Part shown: positions 1-9,200 of the stretch, one piece after another
Numbering within the stretch: the stretch's first letter is position 1
How the letters are laid out: the number at the start of each line of letters is the position of its first letter
Source of the DNA: JAAZMI01 sp964603615
GTDB lineage: Bacteria > Bacillota > Dethiobacteria > DTU022 > UBA8154
Assembly: GCA_964603615.1 (NCBI GenBank)
Contig: CAZRVU010000035.1
Location: forward strand, 1-17,646
Direction: 5' to 3'
Length of the DNA stretch: 17,646 nt
Made by a program: the position numbers and the translations under genes
The notes under the pieces: generated by a model
Seen by the model: the letters and a program-made list of their open reading frames with translations, nothing else
Database searches by the model: none
What the model was told of the DNA's origin: nothing

Positions 1-3000
1 TGGAAAGAAGGGTAAAGGCAGAAAAAGAAACAGCACTGTTGCATGAACCTGATTCTATGATCAAGAAGAGCGGGGCAACGGGGGAAGCTGAAAAGGGAGC
101 TACCACAGTGGACCAGGCAGATATTCCTATTAAAACCAAGGATGTTTCTATTGAATATCCAGATTTTGAAAGTAGTGATAACGAAGACAGCAAAATGCGA
201 GTTTATAAAAAGTCACACGATCACGATGAACATGAAGAAGAGGATAGGAAAAGCTATGTACCAATAATTGAAGCAGAAACCGATCTAGAACCTGATGAAG
301 AAAAATACTGGCGTGATTATTGCTGGGAATTGCTGCAACAGGATGATTTGGCCGGGGCCTACTGGCTTTGCACTTCACTGAAGGCTCAAGGGAAGAGTTG
401 TCCTGTTCCTGGATGGCTTCTTCAGGCTGTTCAGATTGCCAACTGGCTGATCATAGATTCCGGCTATCTGGTAGATGATCTGGCCTGCATCGCGCGGGAT
501 CATCTACCCGGCAGCACCGATGTAGAACAACTTTTAGGCCTGGCCGCTTCTTTACGTCCCGCTGTAATAGCGCCGGCTGCAGGAACATTAGTCTGGCTTA
601 AAACGCCGGATTGTTCCCCTGCATTTAACGGCTTGGTTCAAACAGTAAAAGAATTTGCCCATTATGGTAGAGCGCTTCACAGCAGCGATCTAAGAAACCT
701 TGAAGGAGTCGAGCAATTTGAAGAAGAGATCAAGCTAGTCGTTGATAATGCCCGACAATGGTTGGATGAGGCCTCCCGCCGCAGGACTAAAATAGCCCGG
801 GCTACAAATGTCTGGATTGAACTTGTTAAAAACGAAGATGAGTTGAAAGGTTTTTTAAATTTGATTGCCAATGACTGCCGGGATCAATGTTCATATGTAC
901 AAAAGAAAGTATTGCTCTGGTCGGATCGGACTTATGTGGAAAATAGGATTGTAGAAATTAGAAGCACCAAGCATGACTGCTNNNNNNNNNNTCGCAAATT
1001 GATTGGGCGAAGGATGCAGATGATTACCGGGGCTCCACGCAGTCAGATCCTGCGCTATGTTAGGGATGCTTGTGAACTGGCCGGGCGATGGTGCGAGTTC
1101 GTGAGCAGGGATAGGGAAAGTAAAACTGGTGATGGTGACTGGGTTGCTGGTTTAATTACCTTACTGCGTGAAGGTATCAAGTCAGAGCTGGAAGGTGTAA
1201 GGAAAGAGGTACGCCTGATGCAGGAAGATGTGAATAACCCCGGGCGCGCAGGGGCAGCGCTTTGTTTGCTCCGAATGATAGGAAAGCTTTGCAGTGACCT
1301 AAACATCGATGATCCACAGAATGTAAATTCAAGCGATACCTGGCAATGGCTAGTAGATGATGTTGACAATTTTAATCTAGCCTTCATGAAAAGGCTTCTA
1401 TTGCTTCCAGAAATCGATCTAAACTTTAGGGGTGAACCTGTGGAGGAAGCAAAGGTAGCAAATGCTTTGCAAAATGCTAGAAACCAGGAAAGATCTTTGG
1501 AAAAGGTTATCATCCAATGGCTTGAAAAAAAGGACTTTCGCTTTATACAATCTCTGATCAGCATTGTTGAAAATGAAGATGAGAAGGCGGAATTGACCAG
1601 CCGCTATGAACAAGAGCTTAAGAGATCTACTGTTTTTCTGGAAGAAATGCTACATAAAGTAAATAGTGAAATCGAGCAAGCCGTGGTGGACGGGATATTA
1701 TCTGATGAGAAGCGTTCTGCCCTTTTAAGTGAACTCCAAAATATTGATTTAAAAGTATTTTTGGCTCATCGTGAGCAGCAAGCGAAAATAAAGCGGGTTC
1801 GCCAATTACTTTTAAATTCCCGTAGGCAGAAGCTGGATCAGCTAAAAAGGGAATGGGGGTTTATTCAAGAACGTCTTTCGCAGTACCCGGGTGACGAAAA
1901 GGCTAAGGTTGAAATCAAGACAGCAGTAACCAATGCACTGGAACGCAAAGACACCCGCGTTGTTGAAGAATGCATCGCGCAACTTATTGAATTTATGGAT
2001 CTAGGCGATCCCCTAAAAGACAACCCTTTCAGTTTTCCTGCTAATGGTGATGAACACGAAAGCTTTAAACGGTTTATCAATTTATCGGGAAAGCTGGAAG
2101 AGCTTTTAGAAAAACAGACCCTCAGGGGGCTTCAGAATGCGGTTAAAAATGGCAAGTCCTGGAGCCAATTAAGATTTAACCTTTTTCCCCGCCCTTTGGA
2201 AGATGAAGTAACGAGGGCAATTGATTCGTGGCGTTGGCTTAAACAGGGATCGGCAAAGGGCCACACCAATGCGGAACATATTGATTTAATTCTTCGTTAC
2301 CTTGGTTTCAATGTTAGCACAACTGTATCAAGTGCCAATATCCAAAAGAAGGGTGAACATTGGCTCTACCTGCAGGTTGAAATGTCTACCGGCGGAAGAG
2401 CGCCAATACCTCAATTTGGCTCACAACAGCAAAACATTTTTGATGTAGTTTGCCTTTGGGAGCGGCCCAGTGTTGATACCTTAACTAGTTGGATGAAAGA
2501 TTTGTATCTTCAAAGCAGAAATATTTTGGTTATCTACCTGGGCAGGATGAGCATACGGCAGAGGAATGTAATGCGACAGATAACTGCTGATCGGGGCCTT
2601 ACCATAGCAGTGCTAGATGAAATCCTTTTTGCTTACCTGTCTGCAGAAAGATTGGGGCGGTTGCAGGCATTTTTTCGCTGCACCCTGCCCTTTGCTGCTG
2701 TAAATCCCTATACACCCTTTAGGGCCGGTGATGTTCCCCCGGAAATGTTTTTTGGCCGCAAGACTATGGCCAGGGAAATCCGAAGCGCTGAGGGTAGCTG
2801 TATAGTATATGGGGGACGACAACTTGGGAAATCTGCACTCCTCAGGCATGTTCAACGAGAGTTTCATAATCCTGAACGGGAACAGTATGCATTTGTCGAA
2901 GATATCAAACTCGTTGGGTCACCTACATCCGACATGCGTCCGCAAGCAATATGGGCAAGACTTCGTGACATCTATAAGAGCCTGGGTTTGCTACCTGCGA

Positions 3001-4838
3001 AAGAACAAAGTATTAATACAGAAAGAATTGCCTTGCTTATAGAAAATACCATGCAAAGGAGGCCCCACTGCCGGGTGCTTATTCTCTTTGATGAGGCCGA
3101 TAACTTTCTTGATGCAGATGCAGAAAACGATTTCGCTGTTGTTGAAGGTCTACGCATACTGATGTCCAAAACAGGGCGCAGGTTTAAAGTAGTCTTTGCC
3201 GGCCTACATAATGTCCAGCGTTTTCAGGGACGCGGTAACCAGCCACTGGCACATTTCGGGACTCCTATTTGTGTCGGTCCCCTCGAACCTGATGCTGCCC
3301 AGCGCCTTATCCGCGAGCCGCTGGAAACTTTGGGTTTTTATTTTCCGGATAGTTCGGTAATTTTGAGCATACTATCTTACACAAATTATCATCCTGGTTT
3401 GATCCAGCTTTTCTGCCAGGAATTGCTTAACAGCATAGATATACCGGCAGGACAAGATCCACCTTATAGACTAAGCAAAGATGACGTGGAATCCGTTTAC
3501 CGAAATGTTGAGGTGCGTGCCAGGATCTGTGAACGGTTTGACTGGACACTGGCTTTAGATAGGCGCTATCAGACCATAGCTTGGGCAATGATTTTCGATC
3601 AATCCCTTCATAGGAATGGTTTTTCACAAACATATGCTACAGGTGAAATTCTGACATTGGTCAAAGAATGGTGGCCCCAGGGTTTTGAAGGGATCGAATC
3701 GGATCAACTGCGGGGCCTTCTCGAAGAAATGTGCGGGCTTGGGGTTCTGGTCCGCAGTAACCAGGGACGTTATCGACTGCGCAGTCCTAACCTGGTTCGC
3801 CTTATGGAAGATGTAGAGGGACGACTACTGGATTTGTTGGACAAAGAACCGGACCCGAAAGGGTTTGATCCTGACAGTTACCATGCACCTTTGCCTGATG
3901 GTCATTATAACCCGTTAACCTTTGCACAAGAAACAAATCTTAATCAAAAAAGGGTTGGAGTTGGGCTAATTTTTGCCTCCGGGGCACTTGGCGGCGGTAG
4001 GCTTGAAGATTCTTTCAAGCGTTTCATCCCCTTAGAACTTCCGCCGGGGACTAAAGCGGAAGCTAAAGAAATCCCTTCAAGTATAAAAAACGGTGCATCT
4101 ATGGATGTCTGGCTAGAAAAATATCTAAAAAGACGGGTCGGATATGAAGGCCTCGTACTGTTTGACCGGTTCCATGATGGTGATCAGCCAATATCTGAAA
4201 TAGTAGAGACCGCTATAAATTATACCCAACGCTACAGTAAACAGCGCCGCCGGTACCTGCGAATTATTTTTGTTCTTGATCCCATTGCTACCTGGAAATG
4301 GCTAAACTATCCCACCACTAGAAGGCTTTCGCTGGAGGACAGGGCAGATATTGCGACACCACTGCGGCGCTGGAACTTACGTGCAGTAAAACAACGATTA
4401 GCCCAGCAGGGGAAACTCCATTCTGAAGAAGTATGCCGGGATATCTTGCAGGTAACTGGTGGTTGGCCCTGGCTTCTGGACGAGTTATTTGCACGGTGTG
4501 GGATTGAAGAAGATGATCTACGGCCTTCGGCTGTCAAATTGAATGAGGAATTAAATGACCCAATGTCTGCGGTATCTAGAAATTTTAGGGCAACTCTCGG
4601 CCTTGATGGGGGGGCTAATGCAAGGGAAATCTTAAAGTTTATCAAAAAAGAAAAAGGTATACCCCTTGACCTGGCGGGGCCCGAACAACTGCCCGAATTG
4701 ATGCACGGGGAAACCGGTATGACTGCTGCAGAAAGTGAAGCCGGCTTAATATTTATAAAACATTTGGGACTTGTAGAAACCAGAAAAGACGTTATTGTAA
4801 TCGAAACCGTGGTGGAACGGATGCTGCAAGAGATATGA
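1..4838 (+). CDS. Giant STAND-like ATPase with coiled coil and tandem ATPase modules (5' end open)
   Basis: Residues are numbered from the TTG at 39. No stop lies between the window edge and that codon, and neither TTG 39 nor ATG 57 has a convincing ribosome-binding site, so the true start probably lies upstream. Seen: an acidic N-terminus (about 1-90); a helical region rich in W/L; a long charged coiled coil (about 475-690); a compact alpha/beta stretch (about 740-890); a P-loop ATPase with Walker A GGRQLGKS (925-932), Walker B ILFDEAD (DE at 1018-1019) and a sensor-1-like strand VVFAGLH; a winged-helix-like segment (about 1175-1255); then a second ATPase-like module (about 1285-1500) whose P-loop position reads GALGGGRL (1315-1322) and which keeps a typical STAND helical segment TGGWPWLL. 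Family knowledge: such ATPases are common sensors or oligomerising scaffolds in prokaryotic immunity. No membrane segment is obvious, so it is probably cytoplasmic. The stop overlaps the next gene's ATG. A 10-N gap at 982-991 keeps frame. The ATPase call is strong; the role is inferred. Confidence 0.8.
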   Translation, partial: ERRVKAEKETALLHEPDSMIKKSGATGEAEKGATTVDQADIPIKTKDVSIEYPDFESSDNEDSKMRVYKKSHDHDEHEEEDRKSYVPIIEAETDLEPDEEKYWRDYCWELLQQDDLAGAYWLCTSLKAQGKSCPVPGWLLQAVQIANWLIIDSGYLVDDLACIARDHLPGSTDVEQLLGLAASLRPAVIAPAAGTLVWLKTPDCSPAFNGLVQTVKEFAHYGRALHSSDLRNLEGVEQFEEEIKLVVDNARQWLDEASRRRTKIARATNVWIELVKNEDELKGFLNLIANDCRDQCSYVQKKVLLWSDRTYVENRIVEIRSTKHDCXXXXRKLIGRRMQMITGAPRSQILRYVRDACELAGRWCEFVSRDRESKTGDGDWVAGLITLLREGIKSELEGVRKEVRLMQEDVNNPGRAGAALCLLRMIGKLCSDLNIDDPQNVNSSDTWQWLVDDVDNFNLAFMKRLLLLPEIDLNFRGEPVEEAKVANALQNARNQERSLEKVIIQWLEKKDFRFIQSLISIVENEDEKAELTSRYEQELKRSTVFLEEMLHKVNSEIEQAVVDGILSDEKRSALLSELQNIDLKVFLAHREQQAKIKRVRQLLLNSRRQKLDQLKREWGFIQERLSQYPGDEKAKVEIKTAVTNALERKDTRVVEECIAQLIEFMDLGDPLKDNPFSFPANGDEHESFKRFINLSGKLEELLEKQTLRGLQNAVKNGKSWSQLRFNLFPRPLEDEVTRAIDSWRWLKQGSAKGHTNAEHIDLILRYLGFNVSTTVSSANIQKKGEHWLYLQVEMSTGGRAPIPQFGSQQQNIFDVVCLWERPSVDTLTSWMKDLYLQSRNILVIYLGRMSIRQRNVMRQITADRGLTIAVLDEILFAYLSAERLGRLQAFFRCTLPFAAVNPYTPFRAGDVPPEMFFGRKTMAREIRSAEGSCIVYGGRQLGKSALLRHVQREFHNPEREQYAFVEDIKLVGSPTSDMRPQAIWARLRDIYKSLGLLPAKEQSINTERIALLIENTMQRRPHCRVLILFDEADNFLDADAENDFAVVEGLRILMSKTGRRFKVVFAGLHNVQRFQGRGNQPLAHFGTPICVGPLEPDAAQRLIREPLETLGFYFPDSSVILSILSYTNYHPGLIQLFCQELLNSIDIPAGQDPPYRLSKDDVESVYRNVEVRARICERFDWTLALDRRYQTIAWAMIFDQSLHRNGFSQTYATGEILTLVKEWWPQGFEGIESDQLRGLLEEMCGLGVLVRSNQGRYRLRSPNLVRLMEDVEGRLLDLLDKEPDPKGFDPDSYHAPLPDGHYNPLTFAQETNLNQKRVGVGLIFASGALGGGRLEDSFKRFIPLELPPGTKAEAKEIPSSIKNGASMDVWLEKYLKRRVGYEGLVLFDRFHDGDQPISEIVETAINYTQRYSKQRRRYLRIIFVLDPIATWKWLNYPTTRRLSLEDRADIATPLRRWNLRAVKQRLAQQGKLHSEEVCRDILQVTGGWPWLLDELFARCGIEEDDLRPSAVKLNEELNDPMSAVSRNFRATLGLDGGANAREILKFIKKEKGIPLDLAGPEQLPELMHGETGMTAAESEAGLIFIKHLGLVETRKDVIVIETVVERMLQEI
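982..991. other. Assembly gap (10 N) inside the ATPase gene
   Basis: Ten consecutive Ns, the same length as the gap at 5296-5305, which suggests a placeholder of unknown true size. The reading frame continues across it, so the missing length should be 1 modulo 3 if the gene is intact. An unknown number of residues near position 315 of the protein is missing. Confidence 0.95.
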
Positions 4839-6128
4839 GACGGAACAGAATCTCACAACTGCTTTATCATTTGCCCGGCATCCAGCGCTTTATAATGCGC
4901 CTGGCCGATGATTTAGGTGAGCGGCGCAATCTTCTGCTTCTCCTTCCTGACTGGATAAATACAGAAGAACTGTTGAGTCACCTGCGGGAAGAGTTATTGC
5001 GTCGGGATTTTATCATATACGAAGCACTGTTGCCTAAAATGCCGGGTGGTTGTTCACCAACCATAGCTCTGGGAGAGAAACTGAAGGTTAGTTGGCCTGC
5101 TTCATTGCCCCGCATACCCGCTAATCTTGCGGAACTCAGTATTGCTACTGATATCATTCAACTTATCGGTTTAAATGAATTGCCGGAGGATTATCGGCGG
5201 GACTGGTGTGAGTTCCTTTTACAGTGGTCGCAGGGTTTCCAGAATATCGTGGACCGGGGCGGACGCCCCGCTGTTATCTGTATGATATGCCCGGCNNNNN
5301 NNNNNTTGGGCATTAAACAGTATACCCCCAGAGAACCTCTACCTGTCTGTACGCAAATGGTGGGGGATGCCTTCGGCTTTGGAAATGCAGTTGCTATGCA
5401 GGTTGGCGGAAGAAGACGATGTAAATGATAGTACGATTTTTGGCTGGCGAGAAAGAATTCTTTCTTCCATTGCTGGATGCGATGTACATCTGGCTGAATG
5501 GTTGTGGGCTGATGTATTTGAAAGCTTGGATTACCTAACAGAACGTTTGGTGGGCTATGCAACAGAAGAACGTGAGTGGTCGGTAAAATTGCTTATATCC
5601 TTGAATATAGATGCTTGCAGGGGAAGGTGGCCGGAAAACAATGGACGTCACGGCCTATACTTACAAGATCTTGAACTCTGGGGCAGGGGTGTTTTAAACT
5701 GGACGTTGGATTACGGGGTGGAAATCAACAGTTCGGCCCTGGCGCTATTTGGCTGGAAAGAGGAAATACAGCACCGTTTGTGGCGCGCCCAAGCGTCTTT
5801 ATTGCTGCCTCAACTGGATAATCTTCGTCTTAATGTATGCAAGCACTTGATCAGGAATTACGGTCCGGAATGGCCAATGCGGTGGCCGAAGTTTGCATCA
5901 GAAAGGGAGTTGGTGGAAGCCAAAGAAAACCCCTATTCCTGCCAGTGGGGCTATCTTGAAAATATTATTGGTAACAATGCTGCTCTGAAGTCTGAGCGGG
6001 GCTACCTGCCGCTAATTCAGTCGGCCCGTTTCATCCGCAATAGGCTTGCACACTACCGAATTATCGATTACGGTAACTATAAAAAGCTCTGTTTTGAGAT
6101 TCGGAAACAGAGCGAAGAGTTACTTTAG
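4835..6128 (+). CDS. HEPN-motif protein, probable ribonuclease effector (gene interrupted by assembly gap)
   Basis: The gene begins at ATG 4835, which shares the ATGA overlap with the upstream stop, so it is translationally coupled. It reads in one frame to the N gap at 5296-5305 and in another frame after it (from 5307) to the TAG at 6126-6128. The two halves are adjacent and both look coding, so I read them as one gene of about 430 residues split by a wrong placeholder length, not two genes. The N-terminal part has alternating hydrophobic strands (NLLLLLPDWI; AVICMICP) that resemble an ATPase core, but no P-loop is present. The C-terminal part carries RNRLAH at 6036-6053, an exact RNxxxH HEPN signature, in the context FIRNRLAHYR. 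Family knowledge: HEPN domains with this motif are metal-independent RNases frequent in toxin-antitoxin and abortive infection systems. Inferred role: RNA-cleaving effector partnered with the upstream ATPase. Catalysis is not proven; some HEPN proteins are non-catalytic. Confidence 0.72.
5296..5305. other. Assembly gap (10 N) splitting the HEPN gene
   Basis: Ten Ns at which the reading frame appears to shift. Downstream, the frame starting at 5307 is open and coding-like well before its first ATG at 5367. An intact gene would need a true gap length that is a multiple of three, so 10 is a placeholder and the apparent frameshift is an assembly artefact. Confidence 0.9.
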
Positions 6129-6156
6129 GTTGTATTTAGCATGTTGTATTTAGCAT
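6129..6156 (+). repeat. Perfect 14-bp tandem duplication
   Basis: The unit gttgtatttagcat occurs twice back to back (6129-6142 and 6143-6156), starting immediately after the stop of the HEPN gene and lying in the only spacer (72 bp) between the two coupled gene pairs. It may be a recent replication slippage event or a pair of binding sites. No clear terminator or promoter is visible in this spacer. Confidence 0.9.
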
Positions 6157-6200
6157 TATGTTTACACATATTACGATAGAAGATTAGACGGAGGATAAAC

Positions 6201-9200
6201 ATGTCTGCTACTTTTCTCGAGTATGACCACCTTCACGACTGCGAAATATATTTTGCCGGATTGGTAAGCGGCGGTAGCTATTTAGGTGATATAGAGCCGG
6301 GTGAAGGTGAAATAAGTCATTTGGCATCCTTAATTGCCGGGGAATTTAAAAAAGATCCCCCGTATTTTCATAGCACCCTTAGTGTAGCTGTTTTCCTAGT
6401 TTGGATGGGCTGGCAGCACTATCAGGAAGGGAACTATTGGGGTCCGGTCTATCGGGAGTTAGAACTTCCTCAAACCCAAATTAAGTGGCAGGGTGTACTC
6501 GGTGAAACTTTTCTTCAGGCTGTTAGAAAATATAATTTATCTGAATTCCAAGGGAAACAACGTTATATAAGCCCCATTTTAGCACATGGCTATATTCCTG
6601 ATTGGCATTTGGAAAGCTATTTTAAGGACATAGTGATGACTATATACAAAGAACGGGAAAAAGCCAAACTGCAGATAAAAAGGGAAGAGATAAAGCATCA
6701 AATTTTGTCATGGCGCAGCGATTTTGAAGGGTATGAAAAAAATCATAATAGGATAGGCCGTATAGAACTTGTTGAAAAAAGGCTACTTAATATATATAAG
6801 GCTTGGCAGCATAGAGATTTGCTCAGGGCATTGCGGGAATTAAAGGAAAAGCTTATAGACAAGGTTGAGATGGATGAACTACTTGCATATCCTGAAGGCC
6901 AACTAGAAAAATTAGAAATAAAAAGATCTGCATGCAAAAAGGAGTACGATTTTTTACGGGATCAGGATGAGGAACAAAAAAGAATTAAAAAACTTTTGGA
7001 AAACCAAAAAATCGGGTTGCAGGTTTTAGAAGGCGAGATAAAAGAGACTGCCAGTCAGATTTTAGAAAATTGGAACGATGATTTCACCAAACCTGTTTTA
7101 GCTTTGCCTGTAAATAAGATCGGTGATTTGATAGAAAAAATTGAAGTCCAGCAACGAATGTTCAGTGGTATTATTGGGTGGTTTTTACGCATTATGACCC
7201 CAGTTAAATATAGACGGTTTTATGAAAAGAAGCAAAAGTTACTAAATTTTCTGAGGCCTTTACCTTTAAAGGCGCATTTGCAAGCTGATTTCTTGCCGAT
7301 ATTGCGCCAAACATTGTTTAAACTGCAGGATCTTTTAAAACAGTACAACAAATCACTTTCTGTAATGGCAGAGTTAAATATGGCTTGTCAGGAAGTCGTT
7401 GCTACGATCGGTGGGGTGGCTGTTGAAGGCCTTGATATCATTAGGGATAAACTGGACAGGCTATCTCAGGAATTAACCCGGTATAAGACCAAGCTGGTAT
7501 GGTTGGGCAAAGGAGATTTAGAAAAAGGGAAGAAGGTGCTAGCCGAGCAAAGAAAGCTTCTGCAAAAAATTGAACTGTTAAAAGAGAAAATCCCTGGTGA
7601 TGTCTGTGCTTTAATGACTCTTTTACCAATAGCAGAAAATTATTCAGATATAAAAAGAATAGAAAATCGGCTTGTTAAAATAAGGAAAAGAAAAAAAGAG
7701 GCCAAAGAACACTTAAAAGTCTTCAAAAACCCCCTGTATACTCTTAATGAGTCCACCCGAATTTTTATTCTTCAGGGCGAAGAAAAAGCAGTTGAATTTG
7801 TTTTTCAATCGCTTCTTTTATTTGATGGCCTTCGAAAAAATAGGATCGGCGAAGAAATCATTTTGCCAGATCGGATTGAGCAGGCTATGAAGTACTGGTG
7901 GGGTCATAAGGGAAAAAGCCTTTTCGAAAAAAACTTGGAGGAAAGGGCATGGAAAAGGCCAGAGTTGAACGACGCTTATATACGTAAACCCGTAGTAAAT
8001 TTTGACCCCATTCATAAAGAGATTAAGGTTGCTTTATTGCGACAGCCGGTAAGAGAAAAAGCGGATGCAATATTTTACATTCATGGTGAATCCGGGCAAA
8101 GGCAAAAAGCGGTTCTTCCATTGATATTTGAGGAAGGCGTTTACTGGTCTGAGACTATTGAAATAAAACTGAAGCGTCCTGAATTGTTTTACCATTTACA
8201 ATTTAGCTGTGGTGATACAACTCGCTCCTGGCAGGTTAAGGGTGTAGGACTGGACGGTTTTTGTATGCTTTTCAATATGCAGGGTGAATTAATAGACGAT
8301 AATCAACTGCCTGAGGATGGCGGGGTATACCTTATTGCTCCAGTAGGCAGCCACATAGATCCTGTTGAGGCTATAAAAGAACAACTGTCCGGTTTCTGGT
8401 CGGGCTATGAATACAGGCTCGTTAACTCTGAAGGTAATGATGTAATAGTAGTTCGAACGGGAACAAATATCTCTACATACAGGCGCAGTGTCCAGGTACA
8501 GCCTACACTGCTATCCCATAAGGTTTTGCATGGAATTACTGCCGGGGGGGCTCGAATCTATGGGGAGCAATTGCCGAACCTTATATTCTCTGTAAGCCAC
8601 CCGGAGGAAATAATGTTTTATGGATTAAGGCTTGATGTTTCCGGCGAAACCTTATACAAAACGTTAGAAGAATTAAGAGTTTTAGTTAACAAAGAAAACG
8701 TGGTTTATTTGCCCCTGGACGGTCTGGCTATGGGACAATATGGTTTGTATGAAATGGCACTAACAAAAAGAGGCAACATAATCTGGACGGAGCAGTTTGC
8801 GTTCCTTCCCGATCTGGGGTTTGCCTTTGATCGAGTGGCTTACAAAGTACAGGACAGATTAAGGGAAACCGGCAGGCTGGAGTTCAACACCAAACAAAAA
8901 TTTGAATTTATCCCCGAAGGTAGTACGAGTGTAATTAAGCCCCTTTCTACCAGCGTTGTTGAGTTTGATTCAAGCCAGAATATTATTCAGGGTTCTCTGG
9001 CTTACCATTTCGAACAAAAGCTAGTTGTTATGATAAACGTAGAAGTCCCGGCGATCCGCTGGCGGCAAAAGGGCGCCGATTGGAAAGCTAAAACCGAAGA
9101 AATTTGGCATGAAGACCTTGGTGAAATAGAGGTAAAAGTCCCGGCAAGCATTGATAGATCCATTGCTTTGTCCCTGAAAGGGGATAAACAAATACTGAGT

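Noticed and set aside
1055..1564. Minus-strand open frame of 169 codons
   Set aside because: Serine/phenylalanine-rich antisense shadow of the ATPase gene, with no ribosome-binding site or recognisable domain. The other minus-strand frames in the window were dismissed for the same reason.
5367..6128. Independent 253-aa gene starting at ATG 5367
   Set aside because: The same frame is open and coding-like back to the N gap at 5306, and no ribosome-binding site precedes 5367; it is the 3' half of the HEPN gene beginning at 4835.
6129..6200. Promoter for the second gene pair
   Set aside because: TTTACA at 6161 resembles a -35 box, but no acceptable -10 element lies at the right distance; the spacer holds only the tandem duplication and a ribosome-binding site that I can support.
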